In this document: piece by piece, positions 6,811 through 13,738 of the stretch
Layout: every line of letters starts with the position of its first letter
How positions within the stretch are numbered: the first letter of the stretch is position 1
Origin: Rikenella sp031549665
GTDB taxonomy: Bacteria; Bacteroidota; Bacteroidia; Bacteroidales; Rikenellaceae
DNA: 14,742 nucleotides
Assembly (NCBI GenBank): GCA_031549665.1
Contig: JAVBPJ010000018.1
Span: forward strand, 1 to 14,742
Reading direction: 5' to 3'
Translations under genes and position numbers: made by a program
The notes under the pieces: generated by a model
Databases searched by the model: none
What the model saw: the letters and a program-made list of their open reading frames with translations, nothing else
What the model was told of the DNA's origin: nothing

Positions 6811-6892
6811 AAAAGGTTTTGGTGCCGCTTTCCCAAAAGCGGCAGATAGAGTAAAAGTAGCAGCAGGTAGAGATAACTCGCACGAAAAACAG

Positions 6893-8080
6893 ATGACACA
6901 AGAGGCATTAGAGGCGTTGCAGCAAGTCGAAACTCGGCAATTGATCGAGCAGCATTTGGATCAGGATCCGCTGGTATTGGCGGGTCGGTTGCGTAATCCG
7001 TTGGTTACGCAGCAGATAGACCTGTTGCAGCGGAATCGGAAAAAATTGCCGTGTTATTACGAGGCTCGGGCCATTCTCGACCCCGTAGCTTGCGAACAGG
7101 CGAGCAGCCAGGCGGCGGCGCGGGCCAGGGTCGAGGGGTGGGGCGGGGCGTTGGCCATCGACCTCACGTGCGGATTGGGGGTCGATGCGGGGGCGTTGTC
7201 CGTCGGTTTTGGGCGTGTGGTGGCCGTTGAGGCCGACCCGGTGCGTGCCGCGATGGCGCGGTGGAATTTTCGGCAGTTAGGATGCACAAATATAGAGGTG
7301 CGGCACGACACCGCCGAGGCGTTCGTGGCCGATTACCGGGGGCCGGAGGCCGATTTGGTCTACCTCGATCCCTCGCGCAAGGAGGCCGACGGGCGTCGCG
7401 TTTTCTCGTTGGAGCAGAGTTCGCCCAACGTCGTCGAGTTATTGCCCGCGCTCAAAAAAATGGGCAAGAGAGTAGTCGTTAAGCTCTCGCCCCTGTTCGA
7501 CGTGGAGGCCTGTTTTCAGGTGTTTGGCGACGGGGTGCAGGTCGAAGTCGTGTCGTTGGACGGCGAGTGCAAAGAGGTGCTGGTTCGTTTGGGATTTCCC
7601 GCCGAACAGGGGCCGCTTCGGGCCACCGTGTTGAAAAAAGGCGAGGTGCGCCGCTACCGGTTCGACCGTACTGTGTCCGACCATACATACAAGGTGGAAA
7701 ATCCCCGTTTTCTGTACGTTCCCGACGTGGCGCTGGTCAAAGGGCGCACCGTGGCCGCCTACCTCGCCCAACACCATAAAAATAACAGGGTAGAGCATTT
7801 GGCAGGAGACTACCTGCTTTCCGAAGGGCCGATCTCCGGTTTCGAGGGCAGCGGTTACGAACTGATCGAGCGGCTGGACAGCTCGCCCCGCGGGTTGGCC
7901 AAACGGTTCCGGCAGGAGGGGATCGCGCGGGCCAACCTCCATCGGCGGGGCTATCCCGAAAGCGCCGCAGGGTTGGCCAAGCGGCTCGGATTGCGCGAGG
8001 GAGGCGAGGTGGAACTCTTTTTCCTGGTCCGGCCCGACGGAGAAAAAATGGTGTGGCGGGCTAAACGCTTACCCGAATAA
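6893..8080 (+). CDS. Class I SAM-dependent methyltransferase, PG_1098/THUMP-like family
   Basis: The predicted product is 395 aa. The SAM-binding motif I is AIDLTCGLGVDAGALS (88-103), followed by the acidic VVAVEAD loop (109-115) and a catalytic-type YLDPSRK (157-163). The C-terminal part from about residue 300 (GYELIERLDSSPRGLAKRF, later RRGYPESAAGLAKRLGL and a final EVELFFLVR strand) fits the THUMP-like tail of Bacteroidetes proteins annotated after P. gingivalis PG_1098. The substrate is not established; RNA is plausible from the THUMP-like part and the tRNA genes nearby (inference). Its stop codon lies 20 bp inside the end of the opposing tilS gene. I see no -7 box or Shine-Dalgarno site before the ATG, so the start is somewhat uncertain. 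Confidence 0.85.
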   Translation: MTQEALEALQQVETRQLIEQHLDQDPLVLAGRLRNPLVTQQIDLLQRNRKKLPCYYEARAILDPVACEQASSQAAARARVEGWGGALAIDLTCGLGVDAGALSVGFGRVVAVEADPVRAAMARWNFRQLGCTNIEVRHDTAEAFVADYRGPEADLVYLDPSRKEADGRRVFSLEQSSPNVVELLPALKKMGKRVVVKLSPLFDVEACFQVFGDGVQVEVVSLDGECKEVLVRLGFPAEQGPLRATVLKKGEVRRYRFDRTVSDHTYKVENPRFLYVPDVALVKGRTVAAYLAQHHKNNRVEHLAGDYLLSEGPISGFEGSGYELIERLDSSPRGLAKRFRQEGIARANLHRRGYPESAAGLAKRLGLREGGEVELFFLVRPDGEKMVWRAKRLPE

Positions 8081-9347
8081 CGCGGCGCGTTTGGTCGGTA
8101 ACCTTGTACCGGTCGTCGATGCGGCGGCCCACCACCCACACGATCGTTTGGCCCGAGACCAGCACCTGTTGCCTTTCCTTTTCGGGCAGCGGCACGCGGG
8201 CGTCGATCAGCAGATCGCTCACTTTTTTTTGTCCCCGCATCCCCAACGGAATGAACCAGTCGCCCTGCCGCCAGCGGCGCAGGAGCAGCGGGAAGCGCAG
8301 GCCGTCGGCCGACAGCAGCGCCACGTTCGGGGGCGTTTCGAGCGACCCGGGCGGGCTGTCGAGCCATTCGATCCGGGGATCCGACTCGGCCAGCTCTTCG
8401 TCTTCGAAGAGAGTTTCGGCAACGAGCGGCTCCAGCAGGATGCGTTGCCGGTCGATCACCGCCCGGCAGGCGGGGGCCACGAATTGTTTGCCGGTGGCCT
8501 GCTCCGTATCGAGCGCGCGCACCAGGTCATCCACCACCTCGGGCGAAAAGCCGCAGGGGTGCAGCAGTTCGAAGAGCAGCAGCGGGCGATCTTCGGCGGG
8601 GAGCAGCGCAGGGTCCAGCACTCCATCCTTCAGGGCCGACTGGCGGAAAGTTTCGACCTGGCGGTCGACAAAACGCTGCGTTTCGGCCAGCCGCTCCAGG
8701 TTCTCCGTCATGGTTTGCAGGAACGAGGCGCCGCCGGTGTTGAGCCGCGGGATCACCTCGTGCCGCAGGTAGTTGCGCAGGTAGTGCGTTTGCTGGTTGG
8801 TCGAATCGTTGCGGGACGCGACCCCGCGCTCGGCGGCGTAGGTGAGAATCTCCTCGCGCGAGGCAAAGAGCAACGGACGGATTATCCGGCCGCGCACGGC
8901 GGGAATGCCCGTCAGGCCGCGCAGGCCCGTACCCCGCAGCAGGTTGATCAGGAACGTTTCGACCGAATCGTCGCCGTGGTGGGCGATGGCTACGCGGGTG
9001 TACCCCCCGGAGCGGCACAGCTCTTCGAAAAAGGCATACCGCAGGCGGCGTGCGGCTATCTGGGTCGATTCGCCGTGAGCCAGCGCCTCGGCCCGGGTGT
9101 CGAACCGCGCGGTGTGGCAGGGAATGCCCAGCTGGCGGCACCGTTGCTCGACCAGCCTTTGGTCGCCGTCCGACTCCCCGCCGCGCAGGCCGAAGTTGCA
9201 GTGGGCCACCGCTACGGGCCAGTCGCTTCGGGCAAAAAGGTCGAGCAGGGTCATCGAGTCGATCCCGCCGCTCACGCCCACCAGCACGCGGTCGCCCGCC
9301 GCGAGCAGGCGGTGTTGCAGGATGTAATGGTGAAAACGGTCGATCAT
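8061..9347 (-). CDS. tilS: tRNA(Ile)-lysidine synthetase
   Basis: The predicted product is 428 aa. It converts the wobble cytidine of the CAU-anticodon tRNA-Ile to lysidine using lysine and ATP, which changes its identity from Met to Ile. The ATP-pyrophosphatase P-loop SGGIDS is at residues 26-31 in VLVGVSGGIDSMTLLDLF. Further family signals are AHCNFGLRGGESDGD, HHGDDSVETFLINLLRGTGLRGLTG and RPLL. The C-terminal TilS_C-type domain (RQGDWFIPLGMRGQKKVSDLLID and the IVWVVGRRIDDRYKV end) is complete. It is divergent from hydG with 59 bp between starts, and convergent with the methyltransferase, overlapping it by 20 bp. Confidence 0.95.
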   Translation of the reverse strand: MIDRFHHYILQHRLLAAGDRVLVGVSGGIDSMTLLDLFARSDWPVAVAHCNFGLRGGESDGDQRLVEQRCRQLGIPCHTARFDTRAEALAHGESTQIAARRLRYAFFEELCRSGGYTRVAIAHHGDDSVETFLINLLRGTGLRGLTGIPAVRGRIIRPLLFASREEILTYAAERGVASRNDSTNQQTHYLRNYLRHEVIPRLNTGGASFLQTMTENLERLAETQRFVDRQVETFRQSALKDGVLDPALLPAEDRPLLLFELLHPCGFSPEVVDDLVRALDTEQATGKQFVAPACRAVIDRQRILLEPLVAETLFEDEELAESDPRIEWLDSPPGSLETPPNVALLSADGLRFPLLLRRWRQGDWFIPLGMRGQKKVSDLLIDARVPLPEKERQQVLVSGQTIVWVVGRRIDDRYKVTDQTRRVIRVSV

Positions 9348-9351
9348 CCGA

Positions 9352-9359
9352 CAAATTTA
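9352..9359 (-). promoter_or_regulatory. -7 box for tilS
   Basis: Minus-strand TAAATTTG matches TAnnTTTG only 4 bp before the tilS ATG. If used, the transcript would begin at or next to the start codon, implying a nearly leaderless mRNA, or a real start slightly further in. For that reason it is a tentative call. Confidence 0.4.
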
Positions 9360-9362
9360 CGC

Positions 9363-9370
9363 TAATTTTG
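9363..9370 (+). promoter_or_regulatory. -7 box for hydG
   Basis: TAATTTTG on the plus strand matches TAnnTTTG and lies 36 bp before the hydG ATG. It is back to back with the minus-strand tilS box, three bases away. Confidence 0.5.
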
Positions 9371-9379
9371 CACGATCTG

Positions 9380-9393
9380 CGTACCCGGGTACG
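9380..9393. promoter_or_regulatory. 14-bp perfect palindrome in the hydG leader
   Basis: CGTACCCGGGTACG is a perfect palindrome starting 9 bp past the hydG -7 box, about where transcription should start, and 13 bp before the ATG. Its place fits a repressor operator or a small mRNA stem covering the start region. No regulator is known from the sequence. Confidence 0.35.
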
Positions 9394-9406
9394 TTCTTAC
9401 TCTGCC

Positions 9407-10810
9407 ATGATCTTTCAACCGCAATCCTACCGCCTGGCCGACCGTTCGGGCGAGCCTTTCCTCGACCCTGCCGAAATCGAGGCTGCATTGGCCTCTTGCG
9501 CTCATCCATCAGCCGATCAGGTTGACCGGGTGATCGCCGCCGCGTTGGGGCGAAAAAGGCTCGATCTGACCCAGACGGCCACCCTGCTGAACGCCGCGCC
9601 GACCGACCGGGAACGGGTCATGGAGGCGGCGCACCGGCTCAAACAGGAGGTGTACGGCAACCGCATGGTGCTTTTTGCGCCGCTTTACGTGGGCAACCGC
9701 TGCATCAACCGCTGCACCTATTGCTCGTTCCGGAGCGACAACCTGCAGGCCGAACGAAAAACCCTCACCCCCGCCGAACTCGAAGCCGAAGTGCGGGCCC
9801 TTGAGGATCAGGGACACAAACGGCTCATTTTGGTGTACGGCGAACACCCCCTGTACGACGCCGATTACATCGCCGGCACCGTACGTCGGGTCTATTCGGT
9901 GAAAAACGGGCCGGGCGGCGAAATCCGCCGCGTCAACATCAACGCGGCTCCGCTGTCGGTCGAGGGATTCCGCACGGTGCGCCAGGCGGGGATCGGGACG
10001 TACCAGATTTTTCAGGAGACCTACCATCCCGAAGCCTACGCCCGCTACCACCCGGGCGGCCGCAAGAGCGACTATGGATGGCGCATTTCGGCCATGGACC
10101 GAGCCATGGAGGCGGGCATCGACGACGTGGGCCTGGGCGTGTTGCTGGGGCTGTACGACTGGCGGTTCGAGATTCTTTCGCTGGTCCGCCATACCAACCA
10201 CCTGGAGGCCTGTTTCGGCGTGGGGCCTCATACGCTGTCGTTTCCGCGCATCAAGGAGTCGGCGGCGCTTTCCGATGCCGCCCATCCCGTTTCGGACGAC
10301 GATTTTATCTACGCCATCGCCGTACTCCGGTTGGCGGTGCCTTACACGGGGCTGATCCTCACGGCCCGCGAACCGGCGGCCCTGCGCGAGAGGGCCATCC
10401 GCTACGGCGTTTCGCAATTGGATGGGGGAACGCGGCTCGAAATCGGGGGCTATGCCGCTTCCGCCGACCAAACGGGCAGTTCCCAGTTCGCCCTGCACGA
10501 CGACCGCACGCTGGAAGAGCTGATGAAGCAACTTGTGGATCAGGGCTACCTGCCCTCGTTCTGCACGGCCTGCTACCGCCAGGGACGCACGGGCGAACAC
10601 TTCATGGAGTTTTCGGTGCCGGGATTCATCAAACGCTTTTGCACGCCCAACGCCCTGCTGACCCTGGCCGAGTACCTGGAGGACTACGCCTCGCCCGAAC
10701 TGCGCGCCGAGGGGTGGAGGCTCATCGATCGGGAGGCCGGAGAGCTGCCCGACGAGGTGAGAACCCGCCTCGACCGGATCCGCAGCGGCCAGCGCGACCT
10801 CTATTTCTAA
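9407..10810 (+). CDS. hydG: [FeFe]-hydrogenase maturation radical SAM protein HydG
   Basis: The predicted product is 467 aa. HydG cleaves tyrosine by radical chemistry and builds the Fe(CO)2(CN) unit for the hydrogenase H-cluster. The radical-SAM cluster motif CINRCTYC gives Cys99, Cys103 and Cys106. The C-terminal CTAC followed by 22 residues and Cys (Cys386, Cys389, Cys412) is the CX2CX22C motif that binds the auxiliary cluster and separates HydG from the tyrosine lyase ThiH. The length is as expected. I chose the ATG at 9407 (MIFQPQSYRL); the open frame further upstream runs antisense through tilS and past the promoter. No hydE, hydF, hydA or thi gene is in the window, so its partners must be elsewhere. 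Confidence 0.93.
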   Translation: MIFQPQSYRLADRSGEPFLDPAEIEAALASCAHPSADQVDRVIAAALGRKRLDLTQTATLLNAAPTDRERVMEAAHRLKQEVYGNRMVLFAPLYVGNRCINRCTYCSFRSDNLQAERKTLTPAELEAEVRALEDQGHKRLILVYGEHPLYDADYIAGTVRRVYSVKNGPGGEIRRVNINAAPLSVEGFRTVRQAGIGTYQIFQETYHPEAYARYHPGGRKSDYGWRISAMDRAMEAGIDDVGLGVLLGLYDWRFEILSLVRHTNHLEACFGVGPHTLSFPRIKESAALSDAAHPVSDDDFIYAIAVLRLAVPYTGLILTAREPAALRERAIRYGVSQLDGGTRLEIGGYAASADQTGSSQFALHDDRTLEELMKQLVDQGYLPSFCTACYRQGRTGEHFMEFSVPGFIKRFCTPNALLTLAEYLEDYASPELRAEGWRLIDREAGELPDEVRTRLDRIRSGQRDLYF

Positions 10811-10846
10811 ACCATTCGTGCCACTCCCTCTCTCGCGTTTTCCGCG

Positions 10847-10870
10847 CCGCACGTTCCGCGCGTGGTGCGG
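10847..10870 (+). terminator. Possible terminator after hydG
   Basis: CCGCAC (10847-10852) pairs with GTGCGG (10865-10870) around a GC-rich loop, 36 bp past the hydG stop. No T tract follows, so this is a weak call. The rest of the 230-bp gap up to the next gene holds A-rich runs, a CCCGCG/CGCGGG hairpin (10941-10963) and the promoter at 10978. Confidence 0.3.
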
Positions 10871-10977
10871 GGAGCTTCCGCGCGGTCGTTTGATGTGAAC
10901 CGGGCCCTGTGGCCGGCGTGCGGGAAAAAGAAAAAAACGTCCCGCGAAACAACCGTCCGCGGGAGCGAAAAAAAGCG

Positions 10978-10985
10978 TACCTTTG
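10978..10985 (+). promoter_or_regulatory. -7 box for the alpha-oxoamine synthase gene
   Basis: TACCTTTG matches TAnnTTTG, 55 bp before the GTG start. A CCCGCG/CGCGGG hairpin (10941-10963) lies just upstream, and A-rich tracts at 10924-10937 could act as an upstream element. Confidence 0.6.
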
Positions 10986-11040
10986 TCGCGGTTTTTAACT
11001 CCCTGAACAGATACATTCAACCACCTAATACCTTAAACCA

Positions 11041-12303
11041 GTGGATATTTTCGAGAGAATCAAGGCGGATGCCGGCGGCCCCATCGGCCAATACCAAAAG
11101 CTGAGCCACGGCTACTATTCGTTCCCCAAACTGGAAGGCCCGATCGGCCCCCGGATGACTTTCCGCGGCAAAATGATGCTCAACTGGAGCCTGAACAACT
11201 ACCTGGGGCTGGCCAACCACCCCGAGGTGATGGCCGCCGACGCCGAAGCCGCCCGCGAATTCGGGATGGCCGCTCCGATGGGCGCCCGCATGATGAGCGG
11301 ACAAACCAAATGGCACGAAGAACTGGAACGCAACCTGGCCGCCTTTGTGGGCAAGCCCGATGCCTTCCTGCTCAACTTCGGCTACCAGGGAATGATCTCG
11401 ATCATCGACTGCCTGGCCACGGGCCGCGACGTGATTGTCTACGACTCGGAGGCGCACGCCTGCATCATCGACGGGATGATGCTCCACAAAGCCAAAGGCG
11501 GCAAACGCTTCGTATTCCCCCACAACAACATGGAAAACCTGCGGATCCAACTCCGCCGCGCCACCAAATTCGCCGAAAACACCGGCGGCGGCGTGCTGGT
11601 GATCACCGAGGGCGTTTTCGGCATGAAGGGCGACCTGGGCAAACTGGACGAAATCGTGGCGATGAAAAAAGAGTTCAACTTCCGCCTGCTGGTGGACGAC
11701 GCGCACGGTTTCGGAACGATGGGTAAAACCGGCTCCGGCACCCCCGAACACTTCGGCGTGCTGGACGGCGTGGACGTGCTGTTCAATACGTTCGCCAAAT
11801 CGATGGCCGGTATCGGCGCTTTCGTCGCTTCCGACCCCGACATTGTGAACTACCTGCGCTACAACATGCGTTCGCAGCTCTACGCCAAATCGCTGCCCAT
11901 GCCCATGGTGAAGGGAGCGCTCAAACGCCTGGAGCTGATCCAAACGCACCCCGAATACAAGGAAAAACTGTGGACCATCGTACACGCCCTCCAAAACGGA
12001 TTCCGCGAGGCAGGGTTCGAAATCGGTTGCACCCAGTCGCCCGTAACGCCGGTCTATATGAAAGGCGGTGTGGAAGAGGCCACCAACATCGTGGTCGACC
12101 TGCGCGAGAACCACAACCTGTTCTGCTCGGTGGTGGTGTACCCCGTGATTCCCAAGGGCGAGATCATCCTGCGGATCATCCCCACGGCCGTGCATACCCT
12201 CGAAGATGTGGCCTACACGCTCGAAGCCTTCAAATCGCTCCGCGGAAAACTGGCCGCCGGCGAATACCAAAAGCCGATCCAAAACATGGCCGATCCCCGC
12301 TAA
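11041..12303 (+). CDS. PLP-dependent alpha-oxoamine synthase, serine palmitoyltransferase-like
   Basis: The predicted product is 420 aa of the alpha-oxoamine synthase family (with KBL, BioF, HemA and SPT). It is a PLP enzyme that condenses an amino acid with an acyl-thioester and releases CO2. Landmarks are LNNYLGLANHPEV (51-63), GARMMSGQTKWHEELE (81-96), His139 in SEAHACIIDGM (136-146, the ring-stacking residue), LVDDAHGFGTMG (217-228), and FAKSMAG with Lys253 as the PLP Schiff-base lysine. The whole-length pattern, from MDIFERIK to the IPKGEIILRIIPTAVHTLEDV end, is that of a Bacteroidetes protein usually annotated as serine palmitoyltransferase or KBL-like. SPT would open sphingolipid synthesis, known in this phylum; bioF or kbl functions are not excluded. 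The start is GTG at 11041; no ATG fits. A strong terminator follows. Confidence 0.85.
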   Translation: MDIFERIKADAGGPIGQYQKLSHGYYSFPKLEGPIGPRMTFRGKMMLNWSLNNYLGLANHPEVMAADAEAAREFGMAAPMGARMMSGQTKWHEELERNLAAFVGKPDAFLLNFGYQGMISIIDCLATGRDVIVYDSEAHACIIDGMMLHKAKGGKRFVFPHNNMENLRIQLRRATKFAENTGGGVLVITEGVFGMKGDLGKLDEIVAMKKEFNFRLLVDDAHGFGTMGKTGSGTPEHFGVLDGVDVLFNTFAKSMAGIGAFVASDPDIVNYLRYNMRSQLYAKSLPMPMVKGALKRLELIQTHPEYKEKLWTIVHALQNGFREAGFEIGCTQSPVTPVYMKGGVEEATNIVVDLRENHNLFCSVVVYPVIPKGEIILRIIPTAVHTLEDVAYTLEAFKSLRGKLAAGEYQKPIQNMADPR

Positions 12304-12335
12304 TCCGCCCCTCGGACGGTCCATGCCCCGATACG

Positions 12336-12367
12336 ACGACGGAGGCCCTTGCAAGGGCCTCCGTCGT
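12336..12367 (+). terminator. Strong intrinsic terminator
   Basis: ACGACGGAGGCCCTT (12336-12350) and its exact complement (12353-12367) make a 15-bp stem, effectively with a small CTTGCAAG tip, 32 bp after the oxoamine synthase stop. It is followed by TGCATTT. It is the clearest terminator of the window. Confidence 0.85.
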
Positions 12368-12380
12368 TGCATTTAAAGAA

Positions 12381-12549
12381 AAGGCTTATCCGCAAAATCT
12401 CCCTAAGGGTTATTTATTTTGAACTTGTCTTGTATTTGCCGGCGTCGCCAAAGGCGATGCCGGCAGTGGGCCGCCGCCCCACGCGGCGGGCTGCTTCGCG
12501 CCCTCCGCCGGCGGCAGACTGTGCGTTCAAGAGTGTGCGGATAAGCGTA
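12381..12549. mobile_element. MITE-like element with inverted ends and 8-bp duplication
   Basis: This non-coding segment of about 169 bp is bounded by GCTTATCCGCAAAATCT (12384-12400) and, inverted, GCTTATCCGCACACTCT (12546-12530), identical at 15 of 17 positions with the outer 11 perfect. Both sides carry TTAAAGAA (12373-12380 and 12550-12557), as a target-site duplication would, with three non-matching bases between each end and the duplication. Inside are a near-perfect 13-bp stem (12437-12449 with 12453-12465, one G-T mismatch, AAA loop), a TTGAAC/GTTCAA pair (12419-12424, 12525-12530) and GC-rich inverted runs (12469-12515). The right duplication overlaps the stop codon of the exonuclease gene. 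No transposase is present. Confidence 0.5.
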
Positions 12550-13041
12550 TTAAAGAATTTGGATTGCGATTTCCGCGCACGCCTCGGCGTCGGCCAGGGC
12601 GTGGTGGTGGTTTTCGAGGTTGTAACCGCAGTAGGCGGCCACGGTGTGCAGCTGGTGGTTTTCCAGGCCAGGGTGGCGGCGGCGCGAGGCGCGGCAGGTG
12701 CAGTAGAACGCATAGTCGGGATAGTCCATGCTGTAATGGGCATGGACGGCCCGCAGGCAACCCTCGTCGAAGGGGCTGTTATGCGCTACCAGCGGCAAAC
12801 CGGCCACCAACGGAGCTATCTCGGCCCACACCTCGGGGAAAAGCGGTTCACAGGCCGTGTCGTTGTAGGTCATGCCGTGTACTTTGGTGGTAAACCAACT
12901 GTAATAGTTCGGCACGGGGCGGATCAGCCGGTAGAGTTTATCGGCAACCCGGCCGTCGCGGACGATCACCACCCCCACGCTGCAAACGCTCGACCGCTGA
13001 CCGTTGGCCGTTTCGAAATCAATGGCTGCGAAATCCCTCAT
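12550..13041 (-). CDS. DnaQ-like 3'-5' exonuclease (DEDDh)
   Basis: The predicted product is 163 aa, a single RNase T/DnaQ exonuclease domain. The four metal-binding acids and the general base are visible: Asp8 and Glu10 in AIDFET, Asp92 in HNSPFD, His146 and Asp151 in HHALADAEA. Only the nuclease domain is present, with no BRCT or polymerase-binding extension. It resembles the exonuclease domain of the DNA polymerase III epsilon subunit but could equally be a stand-alone repair or RNA exonuclease. It follows the gamma carbonic anhydrase gene on the minus strand after 91 bp. Its 3' end abuts the MITE-like element, whose duplication includes the TAA stop and the last codons. Confidence 0.88.
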   Translation of the reverse strand: MRDFAAIDFETANGQRSSVCSVGVVIVRDGRVADKLYRLIRPVPNYYSWFTTKVHGMTYNDTACEPLFPEVWAEIAPLVAGLPLVAHNSPFDEGCLRAVHAHYSMDYPDYAFYCTCRASRRRHPGLENHQLHTVAAYCGYNLENHHHALADAEACAEIAIQIL

Positions 13042-13042
13042 C

Positions 13043-13071
13043 GGTGTTTATGGTAGGGAGAAAAAGTTACT
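13043..13071. repeat. 29-bp direct repeat, copy 1
   Basis: Lies immediately upstream of the exonuclease start (minus strand). It shares 25 of 29 positions with 13109-13137, including GGTAGGG and GAAAAAG, at a 66-bp offset. Confidence 0.6.
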
Positions 13072-13108
13072 AACCGATTTCCTCGAAAGCGATGTTTGGG
13101 TTCCCATT

Positions 13109-13137
13109 GGTTTTTACGGTAGGGCGAAAAAGCTACT
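13109..13137. repeat. 29-bp direct repeat, copy 2
   Basis: The second copy of the 13043-13071 repeat. Its right end overlaps the last codons and TAG stop (13133-13135) of the gamma carbonic anhydrase gene. On the minus strand each copy is followed by an ATG one base later: the exonuclease start after copy 1, and a 19-codon frame after copy 2 that ends inside copy 1. Confidence 0.6.
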
Positions 13138-13660
13138 TGGCCTCGTCTTCCTTATACCACGAGGCGTACATGATGTAGCCGTTCGAGATCCCCTCCAGAA
13201 TCTCCCTGTTCTGCGCCGGATCGACCGACTTTACCTTGCGGGCCGGTACGCCGGCGTAAATGCTCCCCGGCTCGATGATCGTCCCCGACAGCACCAGCGC
13301 GTTGGCCGCCACGATCGAACCGTGTCCCACCACGGCGTGGTCCAGCACCGTGGCGTTCATGCCGATCAGGCAGTTGTCCTCTACCCGCGCCCCGTGAATA
13401 ATGGCCCCGTGGCCCACCGAAACGTTGTCGCCGATCTCGACCACCGATTTTTTGTACAGCGTGTGCAGCACGGCCCCGTCCTGAATATTGACGCGGTTGC
13501 CGATGGTGATCGTGTTCACGTCGCCGCGCAGCACGGCGCCGTACCAGATCGAGCAGTCGTCGCCCATGGTTACGTCGCCGATCACGGCAGCCGTCTCGGC
13601 CAAAAAGCAATTTTTTCCCATTTTCGGGGTGAATCCCCGCAGATTGCGTACTATAGCCAT
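13133..13660 (-). CDS. Gamma-class carbonic anhydrase family protein
   Basis: The predicted product is 175 aa, a left-handed beta-helix trimer of hexapeptide repeats. The three metal-binding histidines are His66 (AVLHTL), His84 (SVGHG) and His89 (IIHG). Arg45 and Asp47 in VLRGDVN, and Gln60-Asp61 in NIQDG, are family hallmarks. Members hydrate CO2 to bicarbonate or are close homologues (YrdA/PaaY type) of unproven activity. The protein is of the short form lacking the acidic loops of the archaeal Cam enzyme, so activity is uncertain. It lies 78 bp after mazG on the same strand, with a hairpin between them. Confidence 0.92.
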   Translation of the reverse strand: MAIVRNLRGFTPKMGKNCFLAETAAVIGDVTMGDDCSIWYGAVLRGDVNTITIGNRVNIQDGAVLHTLYKKSVVEIGDNVSVGHGAIIHGARVEDNCLIGMNATVLDHAVVGHGSIVAANALVLSGTIIEPGSIYAGVPARKVKSVDPAQNREILEGISNGYIMYASWYKEDEAK

Positions 13661-13694
13661 CGTATGTTATGTGTTTGAGTGGGGCGGAGCGGAC

Positions 13695-13726
13695 GGGAAA
13701 GGGTTGCCTGCGCAAGCGGCCTTCCC
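13695..13726 (-). terminator. Hairpin between mazG and the carbonic anhydrase gene
   Basis: GGGAAAGG (13695-13702) pairs with CCTTCCC (13720-13726), with one bulged A, around an inner TTGC/GCAA stem. It lies 12 bp past the mazG stop. No T run follows on the minus strand, so it could attenuate rather than stop read-through. Confidence 0.4.
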
Positions 13727-13738
13727 TCCGGCTTCCGG

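Larger units (their letters stand above)
6226..6892. other. 667-bp non-coding hairpin-dense region
   Basis: No convincing gene lies here. The stretch has at least eleven perfect or near-perfect short stems: 6252-6264, 6270-6285, 6294-6308, 6314-6326, 6369-6383, 6390-6446 (nested), 6452-6462, 6665-6732 (nested), 6732-6748, 6792-6810 and 6823-6844. Two longer closing stems sit at 6356-6364/6471-6479 and 6642-6649/6750-6757. A 13/14 identical direct repeat (ACTGCGCTCRGGCC) is at 6237-6250 and 6285-6298. The centre (6480-6641) is poorer in hairpins and includes the 12-bp palindrome ATCTCATGAGAT (6606-6617). I see no clear -7 promoter box for the methyltransferase that follows. Confidence 0.75.

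Noticed and set aside
6226..6892. CRISPR array
   Set aside because: The repeats are two inverted structured copies, not evenly spaced direct repeats, and no cas gene is present.
8091..9365. 424-codon plus-strand open frame opposite tilS
   Set aside because: Antisense shadow; tilS has complete family motifs.
9407..10810. ThiH (tyrosine lyase for thiamine) as identity of hydG
   Set aside because: ThiH lacks the C-terminal CX2CX22C motif seen here, and no thiamine genes are nearby.
9509..12372. Two long minus-strand frames opposite hydG and the oxoamine synthase
   Set aside because: Both are antisense shadows of well-supported genes and lack their own promoter or motif.
12349..13056. 235-codon plus-strand frame
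   Set aside because: It spans the terminator, the MITE-like segment and the antisense of the exonuclease gene.
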